Source: an uncultured Prevotella sp.
Lineage (GTDB): Bacteria; Bacteroidota; Bacteroidia; Bacteroidales; Bacteroidaceae
Assembly: GCA_934256705.1 (NCBI GenBank)
Contig: CAKQPF010000012.1
Location: 1 to 64,000, forward strand
Direction: 5' to 3'
Length of the DNA stretch: 64,000 nucleotides
Shown here: positions 41,960 through 50,788 of the stretch, piece by piece
Position numbering within the stretch: the first letter of the stretch is position 1
Layout: every line of letters begins with the position of its first letter
Notes under the pieces: model-generated
The model's database searches: none
What the model was told of the DNA's origin: nothing
Seen by the model: only the letters and a program-made list of their open reading frames with translations
Position numbers and translations under genes: made by a program

Positions 41960-43087
41960 TTATATTCTTCTCATCATGTCATTCACCACACTGTTTTTCC
42001 ATGTGGTGAAGTCGCCTTGCTCGATGTGCTTGCGTGCATCGCTGACAAGACGGAGATAGAAAGCAAGATTATGTATGCTTGCTATCTGTGGACCAAGGTA
42101 TTCCTGTGCTTTAAAGAGATGATGCAGGTAAGCCTTTGATGTGACGAGGTCAACGTCGCATCCGTCAGGGTCGATAGGGGAGAAGTCGTCCTCCCATTTC
42201 TTGTTCTTCATATTCATCGTGCCCTGATATGTGAAAAGCTGTGCGTTTCTTCCGTTTCTTGTAGGCATCACGCAGTCGAACATATCCACTCCGCGCTCGA
42301 TTCCTTCGATTATATTCCAAGGAGTGCCCACTCCCATCAAGTATCGTGGCTTGTCCTTAGGCAGGATTTCATTGACAATCTCCACCATCTCGTACATCAC
42401 CTCTGTCGGTTCACCGACAGCAAGACCACCGATGGCATTGCCGTCAGCGCCCTTGTCGGCAACAAACTTTGCTGATTCCTGTCTGAGGTCCTTGTATTTG
42501 CATCCCTGTACTATAGGAAAGAGAGTCTGATTGTAGCCATACAGAGGCTCTGTCTCATTGAAACGCTTGATACATCTGTCAAGCCAGCGGTGAGTCATCT
42601 GCATTGATTTCTTTGCATAGCTGTATTCCGCCTCTCCAGGTGCGCATTCATCAAAAGCCATTATGATGTCAGCACCTATGATTCTCTCTGTATCCATCAC
42701 GTTTTCAGGGGTAAAGAAATGCTTGCTTCCATCAATATGTGAACGGAATTCGCATCCTTCCTCCTTGAGCTTCCTTATTCCGGTCAGAGAGAAGACCTGA
42801 AAGCCTCCGCTGTCTGTGAGGATAGGTTTCTCCCATCCGTTGAATTTATGCAGTCCTCCAGCCTTCCGGAGAATGTCGAGACCAGGACGGAGATACAGAT
42901 GATAAGTGTTTCCGAGGATAATCTGAGCCATTACCTGACGGCGCAGTTCCTCGAAATGGACAGCCTTCACCGATCCCACAGTGCCTACGGGCATGAAGAT
43001 AGGAGTCTTTATCTGTCCGTGGTCTGTAGTGATAAGTCCAGTTCTTGCACTGGAATAAGGGTCTGTATGTTGTAATTCAAATTTCAT
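41960..43087 (-). CDS. tgt: queuine tRNA-ribosyltransferase
   Basis: Exchanges guanine 34 of Asp, Asn, His and Tyr tRNAs for the queuine precursor preQ1. The 375-residue barrel has the Asp base LTDSGGFQVFSL (about residue 90), GGLAVGEP (about 226) and the nucleophile Asp in DCVMPTRNGRNAQLF (about 263). In the zinc loop the usual CxCxxC...H reads CDVDLVTSKAYLHHL: only the first Cys remains and the codons (GTT, GTC) are not single sequencing errors. The His-containing stretch SIHNLAFY is kept. So zinc may be absent or bound differently. Sits between lon (22 nt) and lptG. Confidence 0.92.
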   Translation of the reverse strand: MKFELQHTDPYSSARTGLITTDHGQIKTPIFMPVGTVGSVKAVHFEELRRQVMAQIILGNTYHLYLRPGLDILRKAGGLHKFNGWEKPILTDSGGFQVFSLTGIRKLKEEGCEFRSHIDGSKHFFTPENVMDTERIIGADIIMAFDECAPGEAEYSYAKKSMQMTHRWLDRCIKRFNETEPLYGYNQTLFPIVQGCKYKDLRQESAKFVADKGADGNAIGGLAVGEPTEVMYEMVEIVNEILPKDKPRYLMGVGTPWNIIEGIERGVDMFDCVMPTRNGRNAQLFTYQGTMNMKNKKWEDDFSPIDPDGCDVDLVTSKAYLHHLFKAQEYLGPQIASIHNLAFYLRLVSDARKHIEQGDFTTWKNSVVNDMMRRI

Positions 43088-43109
43088 ATAGAGTCGATGA
43101 TGCTGTTTC

Positions 43110-45602
43110 TTAATCCTTTTTGTCTTTATTGTCCTCGATGGTAAGGTTTACGGGGTTCTTCACATTTTCATCAAGCAATGCGAAATCCCATACATCCGTC
43201 ACATTATTAACATAATGGAATGTCAGGCCTTTGAGGTAGATTTCCGGGATTTCCTTGATGTCTTTCTCATTGGCTTCGCAAAGCATTATGTCGGTAATGC
43301 CGGCACGTTTCGCTGCAAGAATCTTTTCCTTTATACCACCTACAGGAAGAACTTTGCCACGAAGAGTGATCTCGCCGGTCATTGCCACGTTCTTTCTCAC
43401 CTTGCGCTGCGTGAGTGCAGAGGCAATACTTGTGGCAATCGTTATTCCGGCAGAAGGTCCATCCTTAGGGGTAGCACCTTCAGGAACGTGGATGTGCATG
43501 TTCCAGTTGTTGAAAACTCGATAATCAATGCCAAGATAATCCACATGAGACTTCACGTATTCCAATGCAATGGTGGCGCTTTCCTTCATCACGTCGCCGA
43601 GATTACCGGTCAGAGTGAGTTTTCCTGCCGTTCCTTTGCTCAGCGAAGTCTCGATGAAAAGTATCTCGCCGCCGACGCTGGTCCATGCAAGTCCTGTGAC
43701 CACGCCCGCATATTCATTGCCCTGATATATGTCGCGATAGAAAGGAGGGTTGCCCAGAAGCTCTTCCACTACAGCTGGCGTGATGGAAGTGTAAGGCATC
43801 ATGCCTGACAATGCAAACTTATAAGCCAGCTTTCGCAAGAGTTTTCCGATCTGCTTTTCGAGTTGGCGCACACCGCTTTCACGGGTGTATCGCTCGATAA
43901 TCATCTCGATGGCGTTCTTCCTGAACTTTATGTCTTTTCCATTCAGACCGTTTGCCTTTATGGTGTCAGGAATCAGATGACGCTTGGCGATTTCTATTTT
44001 CTCCTCGGTAATGTATCCGCTTACCTCTATCATCTCCATACGGTCGCGCAAAGGACCCGGAATGGTGCTGATGTCGTTAGCCGTCGCGATGAACATAACT
44101 TTGGAAAGGTCATAGTCCATGTCGAGGTAATTGTCGTGGAAAGCATTGTTCTGCTCAGGGTCAAGCACCTCAAGAAGGGCAGATGACGGGTCACCGTTGT
44201 TGGTATGCTGGGTCACCTTATCGACCTCATCGAGCACGAAGACTGGATTTGACGTGCCAGCCTTCTGGATTCCCTTGATGATTCGTCCTGGCATAGCGCC
44301 GATGTAAGTGCGGCGGTGTCCGCGTATCTCGGATTCATCATGCAGGCCTCCGAGCGAAACTCTTACGTATTTGCGGTTCAGAGCCTCTGCAATACTTTTT
44401 CCGAGACTGGTCTTTCCGACTCCAGGAGGGCCGTAGAGGCACATGATAGGCGACTTCAGGTCACCACGGAGATTCAGCACAGAGATATATTCGAGAATGC
44501 GCTCCTTCACCTTTTCCATGCCATAATGGTCGCTGTCCAGTTTCTTTGCAGCACGCTCGATGTTCAGATTGTCGTCAGAATACTCTTCCCAAGGCAGGTC
44601 GAGTATCTGGTTGAGGAACGTGAGTTGGACATTATAGTCCGGACTCTGAGGCTGGAGCATATCCAGTTTGAGGAGTTCTTTCTCGAATGTTTCCTTCGTC
44701 TCCTTGCTCCATTTCCTTTCCTTCGCCCTCTTAGTCAGTTTGGATCTCTCCATATTCTGAAGGTCTCCACCCAGTTCCTTGCGGATGCTTTTCATCTGCT
44801 GGCGCAGGAAATACTCTTTCTGTTCCTCGTCAATGGTCTGCTGGGTGCGGTGGCGAATATCGTTCTTGAGCTCAAGATACTGCAGTTCGCGACTGAGTAT
44901 GCTGAGCAGTTCGAACACTCTTGACTTCATGTCATTGACGGCAAGCAGTCTCGCCTTGTCCTCGATAGGGAAAGGCATGTTTGTGCACATGAAGTTGACG
45001 GCAAGGATGTCGTGCGAAATGTTGTTGACGGCAAATTGCGCTTCGTTAGGCATGTCGTCGTTGTTCTGCACATATTCCAGAGCTCTTTGCCTCAAATCCT
45101 TCAAAGCCATTGAGAATTCCTGGTCGTCCTTCTCTGGCATTATCTCATTGTCGATTTTTACAATGCCTTTCAGGTATGGCTTTGTCTTGGTCACTGACTC
45201 CAATTTGCAGCGGGACAATCCCTGTACTACGACGGAGAGATTGTTGCCCATGCCTGGCAATTCGAAAATCTTGACGAATTTTCCTACAACGCCATATTCG
45301 TACAGGTCATTCTCTTCCGGCTCGTCTATAGAAGAATCACGCTGGCAAACGACTGCAAAAGTCTTTTCTGGATGTTTCTTCAGCTGGTTTATCAGCGAGA
45401 GGGTAGAGTCCCTCGTTACCATTATCGGAATCAGTACTCCAGGATGCAACACGATGTTTCGGGTAGGAATAATTGGCATTTCACCATCCTTGCACATAGA
45501 GAATAATGAATTGATGTCGCCATCGAAATCTGCCACCATTTGAATGGAAGCAGTTTGTCCTCCATTCATATAAATATCATTGTTCATATAAGTTTCTTTC
45601 AT
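43110..45602 (-). CDS. lon: ATP-dependent protease Lon
   Basis: Cytoplasmic AAA+ serine protease that degrades damaged and regulatory proteins. The 830 residues have the LON substrate-binding domain (from about residue 38), Walker A GPPGVGKTSLGKS (about 392), Walker B VFVLDEVDK, and the catalytic Ser in KDGPSAGITIATS (about 714) with the Lys in GGIKEKILAAKRAG (about 757). A second ATG five codons later (45587) is a possible start. The -7 box is at 45611-45618. First gene of the run lon-tgt-lptG-helicase. Confidence 0.95.
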   Translation of the reverse strand: MKETYMNNDIYMNGGQTASIQMVADFDGDINSLFSMCKDGEMPIIPTRNIVLHPGVLIPIMVTRDSTLSLINQLKKHPEKTFAVVCQRDSSIDEPEENDLYEYGVVGKFVKIFELPGMGNNLSVVVQGLSRCKLESVTKTKPYLKGIVKIDNEIMPEKDDQEFSMALKDLRQRALEYVQNNDDMPNEAQFAVNNISHDILAVNFMCTNMPFPIEDKARLLAVNDMKSRVFELLSILSRELQYLELKNDIRHRTQQTIDEEQKEYFLRQQMKSIRKELGGDLQNMERSKLTKRAKERKWSKETKETFEKELLKLDMLQPQSPDYNVQLTFLNQILDLPWEEYSDDNLNIERAAKKLDSDHYGMEKVKERILEYISVLNLRGDLKSPIMCLYGPPGVGKTSLGKSIAEALNRKYVRVSLGGLHDESEIRGHRRTYIGAMPGRIIKGIQKAGTSNPVFVLDEVDKVTQHTNNGDPSSALLEVLDPEQNNAFHDNYLDMDYDLSKVMFIATANDISTIPGPLRDRMEMIEVSGYITEEKIEIAKRHLIPDTIKANGLNGKDIKFRKNAIEMIIERYTRESGVRQLEKQIGKLLRKLAYKFALSGMMPYTSITPAVVEELLGNPPFYRDIYQGNEYAGVVTGLAWTSVGGEILFIETSLSKGTAGKLTLTGNLGDVMKESATIALEYVKSHVDYLGIDYRVFNNWNMHIHVPEGATPKDGPSAGITIATSIASALTQRKVRKNVAMTGEITLRGKVLPVGGIKEKILAAKRAGITDIMLCEANEKDIKEIPEIYLKGLTFHYVNNVTDVWDFALLDENVKNPVNLTIEDNKDKKD

Positions 45603-45964
45603 TTAGAATGCAAAATTAGTAAAAAAAAATGAGTTAAACCACTATTTACACAAAATTTAATGTATAAGAAAGAGAATTGCTTGCCAGAAAGATATTTTCA
45701 ATAAAGAATGTGGAAACTTCAAATATTTGATTATGGTTAAGTATAGTGAATTATAAATGCTATTTTTTACTAATATGAATAAAATTAAAGAAAAATAATT
45801 AACATTGGTTTCTTTTTTATACACTTTATTTTTACCTTTGCAAACGAAATGAAAGATAAGCAGGCAGGCTGACAGACGGTGCTCATCGCTCCAAGACCCT
45901 TAGGTCGAACAGCCGGATTCTTATATATTCTAACAAGGAATAAACCATAACCAATCAAAAAGCA
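45603..45964. other. divergent lon-rprX intergenic region
   Basis: Holds the lon -7 box (TAATTTTG, minus, 45611-45618) and the rprX -7 box (TACCTTTG, plus, 45833-45840). Between 45841 and 45964 is a G+C-richer rprX leader with a small inverted repeat GACCCTTAGGTC; I see no leader peptide. Confidence 0.6.
45833..45840 (+). promoter_or_regulatory. rprX promoter, -7 box
   Basis: TACCTTTG, giving an untranslated leader of about 120 nt before the ATG at 45965. No exact TTTG at -33, which may leave room for activation. Confidence 0.6.
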
Positions 45965-47521
45965 ATGAAGAAATCAACTATATGGTCCATAGCCCTGATA
46001 ATGGGTTTCTCTTTCATAGTACTGCTTTTTCTTCAGATTTCATACATCGAAGAAATGACAAAGATGAAGAGGGAGCAGTTTGATGAATCGGTAAACCGGG
46101 CATTATATCAGGCTTCACGCAACCTTGAAATGAATGAGACCCTGAGGTATCTGGAGAAAGATGTCAATGCCACAGAGCGTAGAGCCTTTTCCGTTGACTC
46201 CGTATATACCAGTTCCGGAAAGATGAACGACAAGATCCAGCACTCCCATCAGTATGCTGTGGCTGCCGACGATGGCACTATATATTCTTCTTTCGAACTC
46301 AAGACTTTCGAATTGAAGCCTTCCCAGTTGCCAAAGTCAATGCTTCTCAATCGTGACAAGAATTCCCTCTCCGAGGCATCGAAGTCCCTTCAGGAGATTA
46401 TCCGCACACGATACGTATATCAGAAAGCGTTGCTCGACGAAGTGGTCTATAACATTCTCTACACCGCTTCCGACAAACCGCTGCGCGAACGCATCAATTT
46501 CAAGCAGTTGGACCAGGACATCAGGGCTGAACTCCTGAATAACGGCATCGGGATATCCTATCATTTCACGGTTACGACGAGCGACGGAAGGGAAGTCTAT
46601 CGCTGTCCTGACTATACTGATGAGGGCGAAGAGAACACCTACACGCAAGTGCTTTTCCGCAATGACCCCCAGACGAAGATCGGACTCGTGCACATCCACT
46701 TCCCGGATATGTCCAGTTATATCTTCTCCAGCATCAAGTTCATGATTCCGGCTCTTGTCTTTACAGGCGTTCTTCTCATCACTTTCATCTTCACCATCTT
46801 CATCATCTTCCGTCAGAAGAGGCTGTCAGAGATGCGAAATGATTTCATCAACAATATGACGCATGAATTCAAGACGCCGATTTCCAGCATTTCCCTTGCT
46901 GCGCAGATGCTCAAGGATGACTCCATAAAGAAGTCGGAAACCATGCTTGCCCATCTGTCCACGGTCATATACGATGAGACGAAGAGACTGCGATTCCAGG
47001 TGGAGAAAGTGCTTCAGATGTCTATGTTCGACCAAAAGAAGGCAACCTTCAAGAAGCACGAGATTGAATTGAACGAACTCGTTGAAGGCGTGATAAATAC
47101 ATTCACGCTTAAAGTGGAAGCAAATGGCGGCGTAATCAACAGCCATCTCAATGCGGAGAAGTCGAAAGTCTATGTAGATGAAATGCACTTCACCAATGTT
47201 GTCTTCAATCTGATGGACAATGCAGTGAAATACAAGAGGGACGACACGAACCTCATGCTCAATGTCTCTACCTGGAATGACGACAAGAACGTGTTCCTTT
47301 CCATCGAAGACAACGGCATAGGAATCAAGCATGAGAATCTGAAAAAGATATTCGAAAAGTTCTATAGAGTCCACACCGGAAACCGCCACGATGTGAAAGG
47401 CTTCGGACTCGGACTCGCTTACGTCAAGAAAATGGTGGACCTCCACAAGGGAACCATTCATGCTGAGAGCGAGGTGGGCAAGGGAACAAAGTTCATTATC
47501 AAACTGCCATTGTGCTTTTGA
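45965..47521 (+). CDS. rprX: sensor histidine kinase (RprX-like)
   Basis: Membrane sensor kinase, 518 residues. Two membrane segments (about 7-27 and 258-282, the second ALVFTGVLLITFIFTIFIIF) bracket a 230-residue periplasmic sensor. The cytoplasmic part has the H box NNMTHEFKTPISSISLA (His about residue 302), N box FNLMDNAVKY (about 418), G1 DNGIGIKHENL and G2 GFGLGLAYVKKM (about 488). Size, layout and the adjacent regulator match RprX of Bacteroides fragilis as I recall it; the signal is unknown. The regulator gene follows after 119 nt. Confidence 0.83.
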   Translation: MKKSTIWSIALIMGFSFIVLLFLQISYIEEMTKMKREQFDESVNRALYQASRNLEMNETLRYLEKDVNATERRAFSVDSVYTSSGKMNDKIQHSHQYAVAADDGTIYSSFELKTFELKPSQLPKSMLLNRDKNSLSEASKSLQEIIRTRYVYQKALLDEVVYNILYTASDKPLRERINFKQLDQDIRAELLNNGIGISYHFTVTTSDGREVYRCPDYTDEGEENTYTQVLFRNDPQTKIGLVHIHFPDMSSYIFSSIKFMIPALVFTGVLLITFIFTIFIIFRQKRLSEMRNDFINNMTHEFKTPISSISLAAQMLKDDSIKKSETMLAHLSTVIYDETKRLRFQVEKVLQMSMFDQKKATFKKHEIELNELVEGVINTFTLKVEANGGVINSHLNAEKSKVYVDEMHFTNVVFNLMDNAVKYKRDDTNLMLNVSTWNDDKNVFLSIEDNGIGIKHENLKKIFEKFYRVHTGNRHDVKGFGLGLAYVKKMVDLHKGTIHAESEVGKGTKFIIKLPLCF

Positions 47522-47640
47522 TTGAAAAACTTACATCCTGCAATTTTGAAAACAAATAAAAATAGAGTATAAACCAGGAAACTCTTCTTATGATAATTCC
47601 CGGATTATAAAGAAGAGTTCCAATAAAAAAGAGATTAACT

Positions 47641-48339
47641 ATGGAAGAAAATGTAAAGATCCTTCTTTGTGAAGACGATGAGAACCTCGGTATGTTGCTT
47701 CGTGAATACCTTCAGGCTAAAGGCTTCCAGACCGAACTGTGCCCTGATGGTGAAGCTGGTTTCCGTGCTTTCCAGCGCGAGAAGTTTGACATCTGCGTCC
47801 TTGATGTCATGATGCCAAAGAAAGATGGCTTCACTCTTGCATCCGATATCCGCCAGAGCAATGTAGATATTCCTATCATTTTCCTTACTGCCAAGCAGCT
47901 CAAGGAAGATATCCTCGAAGGCTTCAAACTTGGCGCAGACGACTATATCACCAAGCCTTTCTCTATGGAAGAGCTCGTGTTCCGTATTGAGGCAATCCTC
48001 CGTCGCGTTCGTGGCAAGAAGACCAAGGAGAGCAATGTCTATAAGATCGGACGTTTCATCTTCGACACCCAGAAGCAGTTGCTCACATTGGGTGACAAGC
48101 AGACCAAGCTGACCACCAAGGAGAATGAACTTCTCTCCCTTCTCTGCAGCCATGCCAACGAGATTCTCCAGCGAGACTTCGCCCTGAAGACCATCTGGAT
48201 TGATGACAACTATTTCAACGCACGCTCCATGGATGTTTACATCACCAAGCTTCGTAAGCACCTCAAGGACGATGACCAGATCGAAATCATCAATATCCAC
48301 GGTAAGGGATATAAGCTGATTATTCCGGACGAGGAATAA
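47641..48339 (+). CDS. rprY: OmpR-family response regulator (RprY-like)
   Basis: Partner of the upstream kinase, 232 residues. The receiver domain (1-120) has the acidic pair CEDDEN (residues 11-16), phospho-acceptor Asp in VLDVMMPKKDG (about 56), Thr in FLTAKQ (about 84) and Lys in ITKPFS (about 106). The C-terminal winged helix (about 135-232) ends with the typical VYITKLRKHLKDD and GKGYKLII. RprY controls stress and redox genes in related species (general knowledge). Confidence 0.87.
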   Translation: MEENVKILLCEDDENLGMLLREYLQAKGFQTELCPDGEAGFRAFQREKFDICVLDVMMPKKDGFTLASDIRQSNVDIPIIFLTAKQLKEDILEGFKLGADDYITKPFSMEELVFRIEAILRRVRGKKTKESNVYKIGRFIFDTQKQLLTLGDKQTKLTTKENELLSLLCSHANEILQRDFALKTIWIDDNYFNARSMDVYITKLRKHLKDDDQIEIINIHGKGYKLIIPDEE

Positions 48340-48366
48340 TTCTGGCGCTTCAAAGTCAATGACTAT

Positions 48367-48448
48367 CTGTCTTTTGTCGTTCTCCCGTTTCGCTGTATGT
48401 CTTGTTTTGCCAGACAGAAAAATGAAACGGCAGAACGGCAAAACCGTT
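48367..48448. repeat. inverted repeat between rprY and yraN
   Basis: CTTTTGTCGTTCTCCCGTTTC (about 48371) pairs imperfectly with GAAACGGCAGAACGGCAAAAC, with an inner hairpin TGTCT/AGACA. Its plan resembles the GTTGTT/CAACAA elements; no U-run. Confidence 0.5.
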
Positions 48449-48472
48449 TAGTGAAAACTCAAGAACACCACT

Positions 48473-48904
48473 ATGGCTGAGCATAACGAACTCGGAAAAT
48501 GGGGCGAAGAGCAGGCTGCGCTTTATTTACGCAGTAAAGGTTGGTACATACGTCATCGTGACTGGCACTGTGGACATAGGGATGTCGATATTGTAGCTAT
48601 TGACGAGGACAGCAGCATCGTGATATTTGTCGAGGTGAAGACCCGCTCCACAGGACAATGGGGCGAACCTGATGAGGCTATTGACCTGGAAAAGCAAAAT
48701 AGCATCATACAAACCGCAGGGTCGTATATCAGAAACTTCAGACTTGAATATTGCGAAGTGAGATACGATACGATTTCCATTGTCGGAACTCCAGCCACAG
48801 GTGCGCAGATAACGCATAAGGAGAATGCCTTCGATCTGGCATCCCGCTTCTTCTATAGAGAGCACGTAAGGTATCGCAGGAGAAAGCGTCCAGGCAATTG
48901 GTGA
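48473..48904 (+). CDS. yraN: UPF0102 (YraN) family protein
   Basis: A 143-residue protein with a Holliday-junction-resolvase/restriction-endonuclease-like fold. GKWGEEQAALYLRSKGW (about residue 7), HRDVDIVAID (Asp, about 38) and IVFVEVKTRS (Glu-x-Lys, about 50) give the PD-(D/E)xK pattern. The cellular role of the family is not well established. The gene follows rprY after a repeat-bearing gap of 133 nt. Confidence 0.83.
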   Translation: MAEHNELGKWGEEQAALYLRSKGWYIRHRDWHCGHRDVDIVAIDEDSSIVIFVEVKTRSTGQWGEPDEAIDLEKQNSIIQTAGSYIRNFRLEYCEVRYDTISIVGTPATGAQITHKENAFDLASRFFYREHVRYRRRKRPGNW

Positions 48905-49046
48905 TGCTCCTTCATGCGCATGCGCCATTTGTTTGTTTGTGCTTTGCAAATCATATCTTCAGACGTTGTCAATGCCAAAAAGTGTTCGATTTTTCCAAAT
49001 GTGGGTTTTGTAGCAAAACGCATTTGTAACGCATTGGCTGTCAATA

Positions 49047-49161
49047 GGTTGTAATAGTATAGATATTAGGGCGTAAAAGCTTAGTTATTACGTCCTAATA
49101 TCTATGCTTTTACCACGTAATAACTAAGCTATTGCAACGTGAAAGCTAAGCTGTTGGAAAA
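49047..49161. repeat. 22-nt unit inverted array, locus C
   Basis: Two units on the minus strand (49047-49068, 49069-49090), a 5-nt centre CGTCC (49091-49095), three on the plus strand (49096-49117, 49118-49139, 49140-49161, the last degenerate). Units alternate between TAATATCTATGCTTTTAC and TAATAACTAAGCTATTGC forms. Same architecture as loci A and B. The rest of 48905-49432, apart from the mazG promoter, shows nothing. Confidence 0.88.
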
Positions 49162-49373
49162 TGAAGGCAGAGCTATCATGTTTTTGTTCGATTTTTCCTA
49201 TGATCGTTCGCAAAAATAATGGGTCGGACATTGTTGTATTTTATCATTTTTTTATCGTTGCTTTCAGACCGTAGGTGAACAATGTTTTTTGAAAAATCCA
49301 ACGGAACTGAAGGCGTAATTCCAAGAATATAGCAATCTCTTGCCACAAGAAAGGGCAAAAAAGCAAAGATTTA

Positions 49374-49405
49374 TTTGCTTGTGTCGTCTCTTTTTCTTAA
49401 TTTTG
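49374..49405 (+). promoter_or_regulatory. mazG promoter
   Basis: TTTG at 49374-49377, 20 nt, TAATTTTG at 49398-49405, 28 nt before the ATG. Confidence 0.78.
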
Positions 49406-49432
49406 CAGATAAAACATTAACTCCAAACAAAC

Positions 49433-50224
49433 ATGAGTCATACAAGAGAGGAAAAACTTGAGGCTTTCGGACGCCTTATTGATGTGCTCGACAATCTAAG
49501 GGAGAAATGTCCCTGGGACAGAAAGCAGACAAACGAGAGTCTGAGACCTCACACTATAGAAGAGGCTTATGAACTCTGCGACGCACTGATGAAAGATGAG
49601 CGGAAGGAAATCATCAAAGAGCTCGGTGACGTCTTGGAACACGTCATCTTCTATAGTATAATAGGTAATGAGAAAGGTGATTTCGACATTGCAGACATCT
49701 GCAACAAAGAAGCCGACAAACTGATTTTCCGCCATCCGCATATCTATGGCAATGTGACGGCAGAAACGGCCGACGACGTGAGCAAGACTTGGGAACAGGT
49801 AAAGCAGAAAGAGAAAGACGGTAACAAGACCGTACTGTCCGGAGTTCCCGTTTCTTTGCCAAGCCTTATCAAGGCTTACCGGATCCAGGACAAGGCATGC
49901 AATGTGGGCTTTGACTGGGAAAAGAAAGAAGAAGTCTGGGCTAAGGTGCATGAGGAACTTACCGAACTGGAAACTGAACTCCGCAAGGAGGACAAGGACC
50001 ATTCGGAAGAGGAACTCGGCGATTTCATCTTCTCCCTCGTCAATGCTGCAAGGCTCTACCATCTCAACCCTGACACGGCATTGGAGAAGACAAACCGGAA
50101 ATTTACCAAAAGATTCAATTACATAGAGCAATGTTCCATTAAAATGGGAAAGCCTCTCAAGAAAATGACCCTGGAGGAGATGGATGCACTATGGAACGAA
50201 GCAAAGAAACTGGAGGAACAATAA
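49433..50224 (+). CDS. mazG: nucleoside triphosphate pyrophosphohydrolase
   Basis: Hydrolyses (d)NTPs to the monophosphate and pyrophosphate; house-cleaning of the nucleotide pool. The 263 residues contain two MazG domains. The first has CPWDRKQTNESLRPHTIEEAYE with the metal-binding pattern EExxE...ELGD (about residues 25-65); the second repeats ELEELGDFIFS (DHSEEELGDF, about 188). The lipoprotein gene starts 1 nt after the stop, so the two are coupled. Confidence 0.92.
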   Translation: MSHTREEKLEAFGRLIDVLDNLREKCPWDRKQTNESLRPHTIEEAYELCDALMKDERKEIIKELGDVLEHVIFYSIIGNEKGDFDIADICNKEADKLIFRHPHIYGNVTAETADDVSKTWEQVKQKEKDGNKTVLSGVPVSLPSLIKAYRIQDKACNVGFDWEKKEEVWAKVHEELTELETELRKEDKDHSEEELGDFIFSLVNAARLYHLNPDTALEKTNRKFTKRFNYIEQCSIKMGKPLKKMTLEEMDALWNEAKKLEEQ

Positions 50225-50225
50225 T

Positions 50226-50780
50226 ATGAAAAGACTGTATATCCCTATTCTGATTGCCTTGATGGCAGTCATTTCCGTAGTTTCATGCAAAGAGAGAAAA
50301 ACGGATAATGCAGAGGCTGGCAGTGATACCATCGTCAGCGAGGTTCCTGATTCTGCCGTGTATGGAAAATGCGGTGAAGGCACTTCCATGCACAATCTGG
50401 AATTGGTGACAGACGATGGCAAGACGATGGAGTTTCTCATTGATGAGGAACAGGGCAGTGATGTGCAGGGCGGACTCCTTTGCGGAGACCGTATGACTGT
50501 GGCTTATGTCGTTACTGAGGAAGGCAATGTGGCAACGAAGGTGATAAACCTCACCACTCTTCTCGGCAGATGGACTTCGCTCGACCGTAATTTCACTATC
50601 CAGGAAGACGGCAACGTGGAGTCAAACATGCAGACGGAGACACGCCCTTACACCGCATGGTCTGCAGTAAACGGTAATATAGTGCTCAATACGGATACGT
50701 TCTCTGTGCTCTATCTCGGAGCTGACAGCATGATGCTGGAAAGCAACAATGGAGTGTTTGCCTATAAGAGACAAAAATAA
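50226..50780 (+). CDS. putative lipoprotein (lipocalin-like domain)
   Basis: A 184-residue exported lipoprotein. The start chosen is the ATG at 50226. The signal MKRLYIPILIALMAVISVVSC ends in a lipobox-like VVSC, Cys at residue 21. The rest looks beta-rich: a first segment (about 40-105) and a repeat-like TLLGRWTSLDRNFTIQEDGN (about 117) resembling the lipocalin-like/DUF4488 group, which is unassigned. It may be anchored in the outer or inner membrane. Coupled with mazG and 8 nt before rnz. Confidence 0.68.
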   Translation: MKRLYIPILIALMAVISVVSCKERKTDNAEAGSDTIVSEVPDSAVYGKCGEGTSMHNLELVTDDGKTMEFLIDEEQGSDVQGGLLCGDRMTVAYVVTEEGNVATKVINLTTLLGRWTSLDRNFTIQEDGNVESNMQTETRPYTAWSAVNGNIVLNTDTFSVLYLGADSMMLESNNGVFAYKRQK

Positions 50781-50788
50781 AAGGCATT

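Noticed and set aside
21473..49161. 22-nt arrays as CRISPR
   Set aside because: Units are directly adjacent with no spacers, invert at a centre and there are no cas genes in the window.
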